NCBI RefSeq assembly: GCF_001969265.1
Contig: NZ_CP019304.1
Location: forward strand, 2,418,001-2,482,000
Direction of reading: 5' to 3'
DNA length: 64,000 nt
Origin: Arthrobacter sp. QXT-31
GTDB lineage: Bacteria > Actinomycetota > Actinomycetes > Actinomycetales > Micrococcaceae
Of this stretch, positions 41,693 to 50,122 are shown piece after piece. The position numbers were made by a program, and so were the translations under genes. The number at the start of each line of letters is the position of its first letter. Position 1 is the first letter of the stretch. The notes below the pieces were generated by a model. That model was not told the DNA's origin. It searched no databases and saw only the letters and a list, made by a program, of their open reading frames with translations.

Positions 41693-41743
41693 GCACCGGC
41701 CGCGGGCTGTCTCCCGGCTGCACACCGGAACTGGATGAAACGG

Positions 41744-41776
41744 CGACGCCGGAACTCAAAGCGAGTTCCGGCGTCG
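41744..41776 (+). terminator. Terminator of the mtl operon
   Basis: CGACGCCGGAACTC (41744-41757) and GAGTTCCGGCGTCG (41763-41776) form a perfect 14-bp stem with a five-base loop, followed by CGCGTTTAAACC. Confidence 0.85.
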
Positions 41777-41810
41777 CGCGTTTAAACCGTGCCCTTGTAA
41801 CCGTGCCTTA

Positions 41811-41992
41811 CGGGACGCTCTATCACGTTCTGCCGCTTTTTTCGGGACCCTCTCTCAGATCCTGCGGCGTTTTTCCCGACGCTCGCGCACGTCCTGTCCA
41901 CGGCCGGCCAATCCGCTCTGGCAAGTGAGAGGGGGTCGGGAGTAACCCTGCAGGATGTGAGAGGGCGTCGGGAGTAACCCTGCAGGATGTGA
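41811..41992. repeat. 32-bp-period degenerate repeat array that changes orientation
   Basis: Three units start at 41811, 41843 and 41875, exactly 32 bases apart, each beginning CGGGAC or CCCGAC and containing a T-rich end. Two further units at 41925-41956 and 41957-41988 run in the opposite orientation, with GTCGGGAGTAACCCTGCAGG repeated exactly at 41935 and 41967. A third partial copy overlaps the stop of the next gene. Units are 60-80 percent alike by eye, so this is not a CRISPR array. It fills the interval between mtlD and the QorB-like gene. Confidence 0.8.
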
Positions 41993-41999
41993 AGGAGGG

Positions 42000-42872
42000 T
42001 CAGCTTGCCTGGAGGCTCTTGGCGGCTGCCTGGACGGCCTCGCGCAGCGGTGTGGTGGGGCGGCCGAGCAGGGCACTGAGATCGCCGGTGGTGACCAGGA
42101 GATCGCCGCGTGCGATGCCAAGGTCGCTGTCCGCAAGGATGGCTGCATACGCCTCCGGCAGTCCGGCTTCCACCAGGACGTCGGTGTACTGCTCTGCGGG
42201 CAGGTTCCGGTACGTCACGTCCTGCCCGGATGCTGCACTGACTTCCCCGGCCAGCTCACTGAGGGTGAAGGCCTCGTCGCCGCCCAGCTCGTAAACCTTG
42301 CCGGCCTCGCCGTCCCGGAGCAGTACCGCTGCGGCCGCTGCCGCGTAGTCGGCCCGGGCCGCCGCGCTCACCCGACCGTCGCCGGCGCTGCCCAGAACGG
42401 CGCCATGCTGGAGCTGAACCGGAAGCTGGCCGGTGTAGTTCTCCAGGTACCAGCCGTTGCGTAGCAGGACGAACGGGACCCCGGAGTCGCGGAGGATCTC
42501 CTCGGTGGCGAGGTGCTCGGCGGCCAGCTGCATGGCCGTGGTGTCCGCGTTGGCAATGCTGGTGTAGGCGATCAGCCCGACGCCGGCTTCCTTGGCCGCT
42601 TCTACCGCGTTCCGGTGCTGCTCCACGCGCTGGCCTACTTCGCTGCCTGAGACCAGCAGGACCTTGTCCGCGCCCGCGAACGCCTGGCGCAGCGAGTCCG
42701 GCTGGCTGTAGTCGATGCTGCGGACCTGGACGCCGCGTTCGCCGAGGTCAGCGATCCTGTCGGTGCTCCGGCCTGCGGCCACAATCTGCTCCGCGGGAAC
42801 CCCGCTGTCCAGCAGTGCTTCGACAACAAGGCGGCCGAGCTGGCCGGTGGCTCCGGTGATGACGATGGTCAT
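42000..42872 (-). CDS. NAD(P)H:quinone oxidoreductase-like SDR (QorB/YtfG type)
   Basis: A 290-residue NmrA-like short-chain reductase. The fold begins TIVITGATGQLGRLVVEALL; YTSIANADTTAMQLAAEHLATEEILRDSGVPFVLLRNGWYLENY is the sequence signature of the QorB/YtfG group, which reduces quinones with NADPH. ATG at 42872 has AAAGGA six bases upstream. The gene is divergent from an HxlR regulator across 96 bases, the arrangement found for ytfG and ytfH in E. coli. Its stop lies inside the 32-bp repeat array. Confidence 0.88.
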   Translation of the reverse strand: MTIVITGATGQLGRLVVEALLDSGVPAEQIVAAGRSTDRIADLGERGVQVRSIDYSQPDSLRQAFAGADKVLLVSGSEVGQRVEQHRNAVEAAKEAGVGLIAYTSIANADTTAMQLAAEHLATEEILRDSGVPFVLLRNGWYLENYTGQLPVQLQHGAVLGSAGDGRVSAAARADYAAAAAAVLLRDGEAGKVYELGGDEAFTLSELAGEVSAASGQDVTYRNLPAEQYTDVLVEAGLPEAYAAILADSDLGIARGDLLVTTGDLSALLGRPTTPLREAVQAAAKSLQAS

Positions 42873-42940
42873 GATGGTCCTTTCTGAGGTGACTGTCAGT
42901 GGTGCCAACCGCACTGCTTCCCGATTACTTCCCAAAAGAG

Positions 42941-42965
42941 AGTACGCACTTTGAGGTAAGGTACT
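42941..42965. promoter_or_regulatory. Putative HxlR operator
   Basis: AGTAC-N15-GTACT (42941-42945 and 42961-42965) spans the divergent promoter between the QorB-like reductase and the HxlR gene and overlaps the TAAGGT -10 box of the latter. Confidence 0.45.
42957..42962 (+). promoter_or_regulatory. -10 box close to the hxlR start
   Basis: TAAGGT ends six bases before ATG 42969; an AAGG within it could also serve as ribosome site. Confidence 0.4.
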
Positions 42966-42968
42966 GGC

Positions 42969-43343
42969 ATGAAGGTAAGTCCCCCGGTCGACGCGTTTCC
43001 CTCCGCCGGCGGCATCTTCCCCGCGGGATGCCCCAGCCGGACGGTGCTGGACCACGTCACCAGCAAGTGGGGTGTGCTGATCCTCGTGGCCCTGTCCGAA
43101 GGTCCCCAGCGCTGGAGTGAACTCCGGCGCCGGGCCCAGGGCATCAGCGAGAAGATGCTGGCCCAGACGCTGAAGACACTCGAGGCAGACGGGTTTGTCC
43201 GCCGGGCTGCCCAGCCGGTCATCCCTCCCCGGGTGGACTACAGCCTGACCGGCCGCGGCGAGGAGCTCGCCGCCCTGCTGCTGCCGCTCGTGTCCTGGGT
43301 GGCCGAACACGCCGAGGAGATCGTGAACCGCCCCCGCTGCTAG
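42969..43343 (+). CDS. HxlR-family regulator
   Basis: A 124-residue winged-helix regulator. CPSRTVLDHVTSKWGVLILVALSEGPQRWSELRRRAQGISEKMLAQTLKTLEADGFVRR matches the HxlR domain, with a Cys (residue 18) in the usual redox-sensing position at the start of the domain. Members with this Cys, such as YodB, sense quinones or diamide. It is divergent from a quinone reductase-like gene and probably regulates it. ATG at 42969. The Cys-based redox sensing is inferred from family and neighbour. Confidence 0.9.
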   Translation: MKVSPPVDAFPSAGGIFPAGCPSRTVLDHVTSKWGVLILVALSEGPQRWSELRRRAQGISEKMLAQTLKTLEADGFVRRAAQPVIPPRVDYSLTGRGEELAALLLPLVSWVAEHAEEIVNRPRC

Positions 43344-43384
43344 CAGGCCATGCAGCGGTGGGGGGAAACCTGCGCCGGAAACAA

Positions 43385-43434
43385 AAGACGCCCAGGTTTC
43401 CCGGACACGGTCCGCAGGGAAACATGGGCGTCTT
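43385..43434. terminator. Bidirectional terminator between hxlR and the sugar porter
   Basis: AAGACGCCCAGGTTTCCC (43385-43402) pairs with 43417-43434 over 18 bp with one mismatch and a 14-base loop. In the minus-strand direction it is followed by TTTGTTTCC. Confidence 0.8.
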
Positions 43435-43464
43435 CCGTTTCATGCCGGGGGAGCCAAGAGCCGG

Positions 43465-44901
43465 TCAGACCTTGACGGACCCCTTCGGAACAAACAGGGT
43501 CTCAGCCTGTTCCAGCGACATGCCGTTCGTCTCCGGCACCTTGTACATGACGAAGAAGAACGAGGCCGCCGCGAAGAGCGCGTACATGGCGTACGTCAGC
43601 GGCAGCGAGCCTGCGGCCATCACGGGGAAGCTCAGCGTGATGGCGAAGTTGGCGATCCACTGGGCAGCGGCGGCCAGGCCCAGGGCGCGGGCTCGGATCC
43701 GGGCCGGGAAGATCTCGCCCAGCAGCACCCACACCAGCGGTCCCCAGGAGGCGCCGAAGCTGATCACGAACACATTGGCGGCAACGAGGGCGACAGGTCC
43801 CCAGGCGCCGGGCAGCGTGATGTCGGAGCCCGTGCCCGTGGCCGAGGCGAAGGCCAGGGCCATGGCACCGAGGGAAACGGCCATGCCAACCGAGCCGGCC
43901 AGCAGGATGGGACGGCGGCCGATCCTGTCCACGAGGGCGATGGCCACGAGCGTGACCAGGATGTTGGTGACGGACGTGGCCACCGAGATGGCCAGCGAAT
44001 CCTTCTCCTGGAAGCCCACGGCCTTCCAGAGCGTCGTGGAGTAGTAGAAGATCACGTTGATGCCCACAAACTGCTGCAGGACGGAGAGGGTAATGCCGAT
44101 CCAGACTACCGCCTGCAGGCCGAACGACTTGCCGCGGAGGGATCCCTTCAGGCCGGCGAGCTGGTCCTCCTCGATTGCCTCGCGGATTTCACGCAGGTGG
44201 CGGTCCGTGTCCTCGTCCGGGGCGATGGAGTCGAAGACCTTCCGGGCCAGGTCCTCCTTGCCCTGGACCACCAGGAAGCGGGGGGACTCAGGCAGCGTGT
44301 AGGAGATCACGCCGTAGAGCACGGCCGGAACAGCGGCGGCCAGGAACATCCAGCGCCAGGCCTCGATGCCCAGCCAGAATGCCTGGTGTGCTCCGCCCGC
44401 AGACGTCGCGAACAGGGCGTCGGACAGCAGAGCGGCGAAGATACCCGTGGTGATGGCCAGCTGCTGCAGCGACGCGAGCCGGCCGCGGACGTGCCGCGGT
44501 GAAATTTCGGAGATGTAGGCCGGCGCGATCACCGAGGCCAGACCGATGCCGAGCCCACCCACGAGGCGCCAGAAAATGAGGTCCCAGACGCTGAAGGCGA
44601 AGCCGGTTCCGAGGGCGCTGACGAAGAACAGCAGTGCCCCCAGCTTCATGGCGGGGATGCGGCCGTAGCGGTCAGCCACCTTGCCGGCCAGGTAGGCGCC
44701 GGCCGCACAGCCGAGCAGCGCCACGGCCACGGCGAAACCGGTGACGGCCTCGCTCAGGGCGAATTCGTCCTTCATGGCATCCACGGCGCCGTTGACCACG
44801 GAGGAGTCGAAGCCGAACAGGAAGCCGCCCACAGCGCCGGCAAGCGCCAGCCAGATCACCCGCTTGGGAATCCTGGCGGTTGTTTGCTTGTCGGTGGACA
44901 T
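43465..44901 (-). CDS. MFS sugar porter family transporter
   Basis: A 478-residue, 12-helix sugar symporter. Family motifs are present: GGFLFGFDSSVVNGA in helix 1, DRYGRIPAMKLG after helix 2, PESPRFLVVQGKEDLARK after helix 6, DRIGRRPILLAGS in the second half and PETNGMSLEQAE at the end. Homologues carry xylose, galactose, arabinose or inositol. ATG at 44901 follows GGGAG. No sugar-utilisation gene is adjacent, so the substrate is open. Two terminators separate it from the exporter gene on its right. Confidence 0.9.
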   Translation of the reverse strand: MSTDKQTTARIPKRVIWLALAGAVGGFLFGFDSSVVNGAVDAMKDEFALSEAVTGFAVAVALLGCAAGAYLAGKVADRYGRIPAMKLGALLFFVSALGTGFAFSVWDLIFWRLVGGLGIGLASVIAPAYISEISPRHVRGRLASLQQLAITTGIFAALLSDALFATSAGGAHQAFWLGIEAWRWMFLAAAVPAVLYGVISYTLPESPRFLVVQGKEDLARKVFDSIAPDEDTDRHLREIREAIEEDQLAGLKGSLRGKSFGLQAVVWIGITLSVLQQFVGINVIFYYSTTLWKAVGFQEKDSLAISVATSVTNILVTLVAIALVDRIGRRPILLAGSVGMAVSLGAMALAFASATGTGSDITLPGAWGPVALVAANVFVISFGASWGPLVWVLLGEIFPARIRARALGLAAAAQWIANFAITLSFPVMAAGSLPLTYAMYALFAAASFFFVMYKVPETNGMSLEQAETLFVPKGSVKV

Positions 44902-45034
44902 AGTTCTCCCTTGGTTTGGGGGTTGGTGGATGCGGTGCAAACGTCGTCGGCTGCGGAAACCGGCCCTGTCGGCCGGCGCACACGCGCCTAACAGTGTGCC
45001 ACCTCACGGCGCGCTGATCCACTTCGGAACGCAA

Positions 45035-45068
45035 GACGACGACGGCGGGCGGTCCCGCCGTCGTCGTC
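45035..45068. terminator. 15-bp perfect hairpin upstream of the sugar porter
   Basis: GACGACGACGGCGGG (45035-45049) and its complement (45054-45068) pair perfectly around a four-base loop. It is the second of two hairpins after the DHA2 exporter and may isolate the sugar porter promoter from read-through. Confidence 0.65.
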
Positions 45069-45109
45069 CGTTTGGTGCGGTTTAAGGCGGATTCCCGCGG
45101 AATAAGGAA

Positions 45110-45139
45110 ACGGCAGGCACCCGGGAAGGTGCCTGCCGT
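45110..45139 (-). terminator. Terminator of the DHA2 exporter
   Basis: A 12-bp perfect stem (ACGGCAGGCACC and complement) with a six-base loop, starting 30 bases after the exporter stop and followed on that strand by TTTCCTTATTCC. Confidence 0.8.
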
Positions 45140-45168
45140 AACGTAATGCGGAAGTAGACCGGGAGCGC

Positions 45169-46821
45169 CTAGTGGGCGGCCGCGGGCTCCTGGGCCACTG
45201 CCTTGGGGTCGGTCAGTTTCTTGTTCGGCAGCGCGAAGCTGATGAGGAAGGCGACGCCGGTGAGGATGGCGGCGGTGAGCATGACGGCGTCGATCGACTG
45301 GGCAAAGCCCTCGGTGATGGGCCGGGTGAGCACCGGGTTGGCGGAGTGCAGCCAGCTGGTGTCATTGAGGGAGTCGTTGCTGGCACCGTTCCTGAAGAAC
45401 TCGTACAGCTTGGCGTTGGCGGGGTCGGCGGCAACGGCGGGGTCCTGGAGGACCTTGAGGTAGGCCGCGTTCTGCATGGCGTCCTTCATGGCGTTGGCGA
45501 TCCTGTCGGCGGCCAGGCTGAACAGCATGGAGATGAACACCGCCGTGCCCACGGCGCCGCCCATCGAGCGGAAGAACGCGGCGGTGGAGGTGCCCACACC
45601 CATGTCCTTCGCGGGCACCGAGACCTGCATTGCGAGGGTGAGCGGCTGCATGCAGAAGCCCAGGCCCAGGCCGAAGAAGACGGCGATCAGTCCTGGGACC
45701 CATAGGTCGGTGTCGGCGCCGAGCGAGAGCCCCATGACGACGGCGGCGGCGGTCAGGATGGCGGTGCCCGCGATCGGGAAGATCCGGAAGGTGCCCGACG
45801 CCGAGATGGTGCGTCCGGCGGTGATGGAGCCGGTCAGGATGCCGATGGTGAAGGTGATCATCATCAGTCCGGCTTCGGTGGGTGTGAGGCCCTTGACCAG
45901 CTGCAGGTACATGGGCAGCATCGCGATGGCGCCGAACATGCCGATGCCGATGATGAAGTTCAGCAGCGAGGACAGCCCGAAGGTGATGTTGCGGAAGAGG
46001 CGCAGCGGGATCAGCGCGTAGTCCCCGGCGCGCCGTTCGGCCAGCAGGAATGCAATGATGCCGGCCACGCCCAGGCCGTAGCAGGTGAGGGAGCTGGCCG
46101 ACGTCCAGCCCCAGCTGCGGCCCTGTTCGGCGACGAGCAGCAGCGGCACGATGGCCAGGGTGATGGCGGCGGCGCCCCAGTAGTCGATCCGCTGCTTGAA
46201 GTGCCTGGCGGGCAGGTGGAGGTAGAGGAACACGACAACCAGGGCGGCCAGGCCGATGGGCAGGTTGATGAAGAAGACCCAGCGCCAGCCGTCGAAGCCC
46301 AGGATGTTCTGGGAACCGGCGAAAGCGCCGCCCACCACGGGGCCCAGCACCGAGGAGATGCCGAAGACGGACATGAAGTAGCCCTGGAACTTCGCCCGGT
46401 CCTTGAGCGGGACGATGTCGCCGATGATGGTCAGCGCCAGGGCCAGCAGGCCGCCGGCGCCCATGCCCTGGATGCCGCGGGCGATGGCCAGCTCGGTCAT
46501 CGAGTGCACCGAGCCGGCATACAGCGAGCCGGCCAGGAAGATGACGATCGCCGCGAGGTAGAGCGGGCGGCGGCCGAAGATATCGCTGAGCTTGCCGTAC
46601 AGCGGTGTGGTGACCGTGGACGTGATGAGGTACGCGGTGGTGGCCCACGCCTGCAGGGACAGCCCGTCCAGGTCGTTGGCAATGGTGTAGATCGACGTGG
46701 ACACGATGGTCTGGTCCAGCGAGGACAGGAACATGCCGAGCATCAGCCCCACCATGACGGTGATGGTCTGCCGCTGTGTCAGGGTCTCTCCGGGTGCGGG
46801 TCCTGCGGTGGTTTTGGACAT
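45169..46821 (-). CDS. DHA2-family multidrug efflux MFS transporter (EmrB-like, 14 TM)
   Basis: A 550-residue exporter with 14 predicted helices. LDQTIVSTSIYTIANDL is the DHA2 motif D1; GKLSDIFGRRPLYL the MFS loop; SVFGISSVLGPVVGGAFAG the antiporter motif C. It exports drugs or toxic compounds in exchange for protons. A long polar loop near residues 445-490 lies between helices 13 and 14. ATG at 46821 has GGAGCAG upstream. Its promoter region has a nested palindrome typical of MarR/TetR control, but no regulator gene is adjacent. Confidence 0.9.
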   Translation of the reverse strand: MSKTTAGPAPGETLTQRQTITVMVGLMLGMFLSSLDQTIVSTSIYTIANDLDGLSLQAWATTAYLITSTVTTPLYGKLSDIFGRRPLYLAAIVIFLAGSLYAGSVHSMTELAIARGIQGMGAGGLLALALTIIGDIVPLKDRAKFQGYFMSVFGISSVLGPVVGGAFAGSQNILGFDGWRWVFFINLPIGLAALVVVFLYLHLPARHFKQRIDYWGAAAITLAIVPLLLVAEQGRSWGWTSASSLTCYGLGVAGIIAFLLAERRAGDYALIPLRLFRNITFGLSSLLNFIIGIGMFGAIAMLPMYLQLVKGLTPTEAGLMMITFTIGILTGSITAGRTISASGTFRIFPIAGTAILTAAAVVMGLSLGADTDLWVPGLIAVFFGLGLGFCMQPLTLAMQVSVPAKDMGVGTSTAAFFRSMGGAVGTAVFISMLFSLAADRIANAMKDAMQNAAYLKVLQDPAVAADPANAKLYEFFRNGASNDSLNDTSWLHSANPVLTRPITEGFAQSIDAVMLTAAILTGVAFLISFALPNKKLTDPKAVAQEPAAAH

Positions 46822-46860
46822 GGCTGCTCCAGGGTCAAGAGAAAGGGGATCGCATTTGAT

Positions 46861-46892
46861 AGTTGCTTTCAGTAACTATGTTACTTGCAACT
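46861..46892. promoter_or_regulatory. Nested inverted repeats upstream of the DHA2 exporter
   Basis: AGTAAC-TAT-GTTACT (46871-46885) lies inside AGTTGC (46861-46866) ... GCAACT (46887-46892). The element is A+T-rich and located 40-70 bases before the exporter start, so it is a likely MarR- or TetR-type operator. Confidence 0.55.
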
Positions 46893-46930
46893 TTGTTCCC
46901 CGGAGCAACCAAATTTTTCCGGACCCTTCC

Positions 46931-47419
46931 TCAGCGCTCGACGAGGATGCCGTCCGGGTCGCACCAGATCGTGGCGCCGGCGCGGATCGTCACGCCGTCG
47001 ATCAGCACGTCCACGTCGGTCTCGCCCGCCCCCGCCTTGGCGCTCTTGCGCGGATTGCTGCCCAGGGCCTTGACGCCGAGGGGGAGTTCGGCGATCGCCT
47101 CACGGTCGCGGATGGCGCCGTTAATGACGACGCCGGCCCACCCGTTTGCCACGGCGCTCGCCGCGATCAGGTCCCCCATCAGTGCGGTCCGCAGGGAGCC
47201 GCCGCCGTCGACGACGAGCACGGCGCCGTTGCCGGGTGTGGCCAGAATGCTTTTGACGAGGGCGTTGTCCTCCAGGCAGCGCACCGTCCGGACGGGGCCG
47301 CTGAAATGCGTGTGGCCCCCCAGGGACTGGAACTGCAGGGAGATGGAGTTGAGTTCCTCGCCGCGCTCGTCGTAGAGGTCGGCGGTGTTGACGGCGGCAT
47401 TGGCAGGCGAAGCGGTCAT
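46931..47419 (-). CDS. rraA: RraA-family protein (ribonuclease regulator or HMG aldolase-like)
   Basis: A 162-residue protein of the RraA/methyltransferase-like fold. GGHTHFSGPVRTVRCLEDN, GGGSLRTALMGDLIAASAVANGWAGVVINGAIRD are family segments. The pair Arg104-Asp105 corresponds to conserved residues of the 4-hydroxy-4-methyl-2-oxoglutarate aldolases in this superfamily, so it may have aldolase or oxaloacetate decarboxylase activity instead of, or besides, RNase E inhibition. ATG at 47419 has GAGGAGA. It is followed by the DHA2 promoter and preceded by the secreted nuclease gene; the link to neighbours is not clear. Confidence 0.85.
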   Translation of the reverse strand: MTASPANAAVNTADLYDERGEELNSISLQFQSLGGHTHFSGPVRTVRCLEDNALVKSILATPGNGAVLVVDGGGSLRTALMGDLIAASAVANGWAGVVINGAIRDREAIAELPLGVKALGSNPRKSAKAGAGETDVDVLIDGVTIRAGATIWCDPDGILVER

Positions 47420-47459
47420 TGGTTCTCCTCAGCGAATATCGGTGGGCTGGTATGCCTAA

Positions 47460-48593
47460 TTATCCGCACGGCCTCCACGTCTTGCCTCCCGGCGCATAGC
47501 ATCGCGGGCCGGTATAACCGGCGTACGGGTCGGTGACGGGTGCCGGAGCAGCGGGCGGTGCGTATGCCGGCGGAGTGTAGGCAGGTGGAGCAGGCGGAAC
47601 ATAGACTGGAGGGAGGTTTCTGATGCGTTCTGCCTCGGCGGCGGCGGCCGCTTCGGCATCTGCCTTGGCCTTGGCCGCCGCTGCAGCCTCAGCCGCGGCC
47701 TTTGCCGCCGCCGCCTTGGCTGCGGCTTCAGCTTTCACCTTGGCGGCCTTCGCTGCTGCTGCGGCATCAGCAATGCTTTTCTTCTTACTCTTGATTGCTG
47801 CCTGGCGCGCTTTCGCCGCTGAAGCAGCGGAGTTCAGTCGTGAGACGAGCGCAGTCAGCCTGGATGGCTCGTACGCGGCCCAATGGACTTTGTTTTTAGC
47901 TGCTGCGGCTGTCTTGAGTGCAGCAATTGTCGCAAGAGCAGTTACAAGGCCCGCATTGGATTTATCGAGTGCTGACGTCGATTCCGATACGGGGAGGGAA
48001 GTGATGGTTTCCACCGCCGCCACTGCTTTCTCAACCTGCTGAGCGGGCAGGCAGGCGAGATCTGTGGAGTTTAGTCCGACGGCGCGCGTATGGGCCTCTT
48101 CAAAGGCATCCACAACCGCCGGATAGAACTTGCGATTCGGCTCTATGAGCACGGGAACGCCCAAGCCTTGGCGTGCGACTTCGGCATTGATCAAAGTTCC
48201 TTTTGAATCGAAAACGCCGGCGAGTGTCCGTCCGTACTTGTCGGTTGGCTCTTCGTCGAGCTCCAGTCTGACCGACGAGCCGACTGGAAGGAGTTGTTCC
48301 AGAGCGGCCGTAGCTTCGGGTCCCAAGCACTCCACCGGCGCGTTCGGGTCCTTGGTTTCCGGTGTATCTACGTTGAGCAGGCGAATAGTCTTCTCCCCTG
48401 CAGCGGTCGTTGCTACAAATGTGTCTCCGTCGATGACACGAATGACTTTAGCCTCGCTGGCTGCGTTGTTCGGGCTAGCGTTGGAGGCCGGCTGGGAGTT
48501 ATTGCCTGTGCATGCCGTGAGCGTCAGCGCCGCTATGGCCGTAACAGAGGCGGATTTGAGCAGGACGCGATGTCCTGCGTTTTGTGATGTCAA
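47460..48593 (-). CDS. Secreted/lipoprotein thermonuclease with Ala-rich coiled segment and excalibur-like tail
   Basis: About 377 residues. A lipoprotein signal ends at LTACTGN (Cys near residue 28). Residues about 50-155 are the staphylococcal nuclease domain: VIDGDTFV, IRLLNVDTPE and KYGRTLAGVF carry the Asp, Arg/Glu and Arg catalytic residues. Residues about 210-310 are Ala/Lys-rich and helical. A Pro-rich stretch follows and the tail CYAPGGKTWRPCG resembles an excalibur calcium-binding motif. The start may be TTG 48593 (GGGGGAA upstream) or ATG 48608. Codons with A or T at the third position are more common than in neighbours, suggesting transfer or different selection. Probably degrades extracellular DNA. 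Confidence 0.83.
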   Translation of the reverse strand: MTSQNAGHRVLLKSASVTAIAALTLTACTGNNSQPASNASPNNAASEAKVIRVIDGDTFVATTAAGEKTIRLLNVDTPETKDPNAPVECLGPEATAALEQLLPVGSSVRLELDEEPTDKYGRTLAGVFDSKGTLINAEVARQGLGVPVLIEPNRKFYPAVVDAFEEAHTRAVGLNSTDLACLPAQQVEKAVAAVETITSLPVSESTSALDKSNAGLVTALATIAALKTAAAAKNKVHWAAYEPSRLTALVSRLNSAASAAKARQAAIKSKKKSIADAAAAAKAAKVKAEAAAKAAAAKAAAEAAAAAKAKADAEAAAAAEAERIRNLPPVYVPPAPPAYTPPAYAPPAAPAPVTDPYAGYTGPRCYAPGGKTWRPCG

Positions 48594-48752
48594 TGTGCAT
48601 TCCCCCATGGAATGAGCGATGTGTGTTCTGCCGGAAATACCCCCGTGGCAAGAGGCTGGCAGAAGGGCATTCTATTGCCGCAATGAACGAACTTTTAATC
48701 GTGCCGGCGATAGTCTGATTCCATCATCATGACGTTCCAAGGGGAGACCGCA

Positions 48753-50054
48753 ATGAGCCTGTCCGACATACCCGGTGCGGTACCCGACCCCGGCCTGGTG
48801 GGCACCCGGCGCTCCGCCGCGCTCGCTGAACCGACGGAACGCGTCAGGCCGCTCTGGGTCACGGGCGTGGTGCTGGTCAACCTCGGCATCAACGCGGCAT
48901 TTTTCGGCCCCATCCAGGTGCTCCTCGGACAGCAGGCGGAACATTTCGACCCCGGGCAGAAGGAAGCCATCCTCGCCCTGGTCACCGGTGCCGGCGCAGC
49001 GGTGTCGCTGGTGGCGAATCCGCTGTTTGGCGCCTTCAGCGACCGCACTACGTCCCGGTTCGGCCGTCGGGTGCCGTGGGTGCTGGCGGGCGCCGTTCTG
49101 GGTGCCGCGGCGCTGGTGGGCCTGGCGGGCGCGCCGAACGTGGCGGCGATGACGCTGCTGTGGTGCCTGGTCCAGGCAGGCTGCAACGGTGCCTATGCCG
49201 CGATCACCGCGGCCGTTCCTGACCGCGTCCCCGTCCCGCAGCGCGCGACTGTGGGTGGGCTGGCGGCGATGGGGCAGACGGCCGGGATCCTGGCCGGTGC
49301 GGTGATTGCCGCCGTCGTGAGCGGAAACTTCGTGCTGGGCTACATCATCTGTGCGACGGCACTCGTGGCTGGCGTCGTGATGTACCTGGTCAAGAGCGAC
49401 GACGACCCCCTCCCGGCAGGGGCTGCCCAGCCAATGAACTGGGCGGGCTTCCTGCTCGGGTTCATCAGGCCGCTGCGGCACCCGGACTTCGCCTGGGCCT
49501 GGATCACCCGGCTGCTGGTCAACATCGGCAACCACATGGTCACCCTGTACCTGCTGTTTTTCCTGGCGGACGCCGTGCACCTGAAGGAGACCACCGGCCT
49601 CGAGCCTGCCTTCGGCGTGCTGGTGCTGACCGGGCTGTACGCCGTGTTCGTGATCATCACCAGCGTAATAGGCGGCAGGCTCAGCGACAGGATGGGCAAG
49701 CGCAAGCCGCTGGTCATCGCCTCGTCCGTAATCATTGCGCTGGCATCACTGATCCTGGCCTTCGCCCCCACCTGGACGGGCGGCATCATCGGTGCCAGCG
49801 TTCTGGGGATCGGGTTCGGCGCGTACCTCGCCGTGGACTTTGCACTGATCACCCAGGTGCTTCCCAACGCAGCCGACCGCGGCAAGGACCTGGGCGTCAT
49901 CAACATCGCCAACTCCCTGCCGCAGGTCATCGCCCCGGCGCTGGCGTGGCCCTTCGTCACGCTGTGGGGCGGCTACGTGTCCCTCTATGTAGCCGCGGCC
50001 GTCATCGGCCTGCTGGGCGCGGTGTTCGTGGTGAAGATCAAGGGCGTTGACTAG
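48753..50054 (+). CDS. MFS transporter, unknown substrate
   Basis: A 433-residue, 12-helix facilitator. After a soluble N-terminal tail, it has GAFSDRTTSRFGRRVPWVLAGA in the loop between helices 2 and 3 and GGRLSDRMGKRKPLVIAS in the second half; these double basic motifs resemble the SLC45/GPH-like sugar transporters more than drug exporters. ATG at 48753 has GGGGAGA; the earlier ATG 48729 has none. It lies upstream of a TetR gene (68 bases to the start chosen), possibly co-transcribed, so the TetR protein may regulate it. The substrate is unknown. Confidence 0.82.
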   Translation: MSLSDIPGAVPDPGLVGTRRSAALAEPTERVRPLWVTGVVLVNLGINAAFFGPIQVLLGQQAEHFDPGQKEAILALVTGAGAAVSLVANPLFGAFSDRTTSRFGRRVPWVLAGAVLGAAALVGLAGAPNVAAMTLLWCLVQAGCNGAYAAITAAVPDRVPVPQRATVGGLAAMGQTAGILAGAVIAAVVSGNFVLGYIICATALVAGVVMYLVKSDDDPLPAGAAQPMNWAGFLLGFIRPLRHPDFAWAWITRLLVNIGNHMVTLYLLFFLADAVHLKETTGLEPAFGVLVLTGLYAVFVIITSVIGGRLSDRMGKRKPLVIASSVIIALASLILAFAPTWTGGIIGASVLGIGFGAYLAVDFALITQVLPNAADRGKDLGVINIANSLPQVIAPALAWPFVTLWGGYVSLYVAAAVIGLLGAVFVVKIKGVD

Positions 50055-50122
50055 CTTCCGCTCCCAGGAAACCCGAAGAGTGGGTGCCGTATAGTGGAAG
50101 GCGAATTGCGGCAGGACCGGGA

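Noticed and set aside
41811..41992. CRISPR array
   Set aside because: Period is 32 bases but repeats are degenerate along their full length, no unique spacers exist, orientation flips and no cas genes are present.
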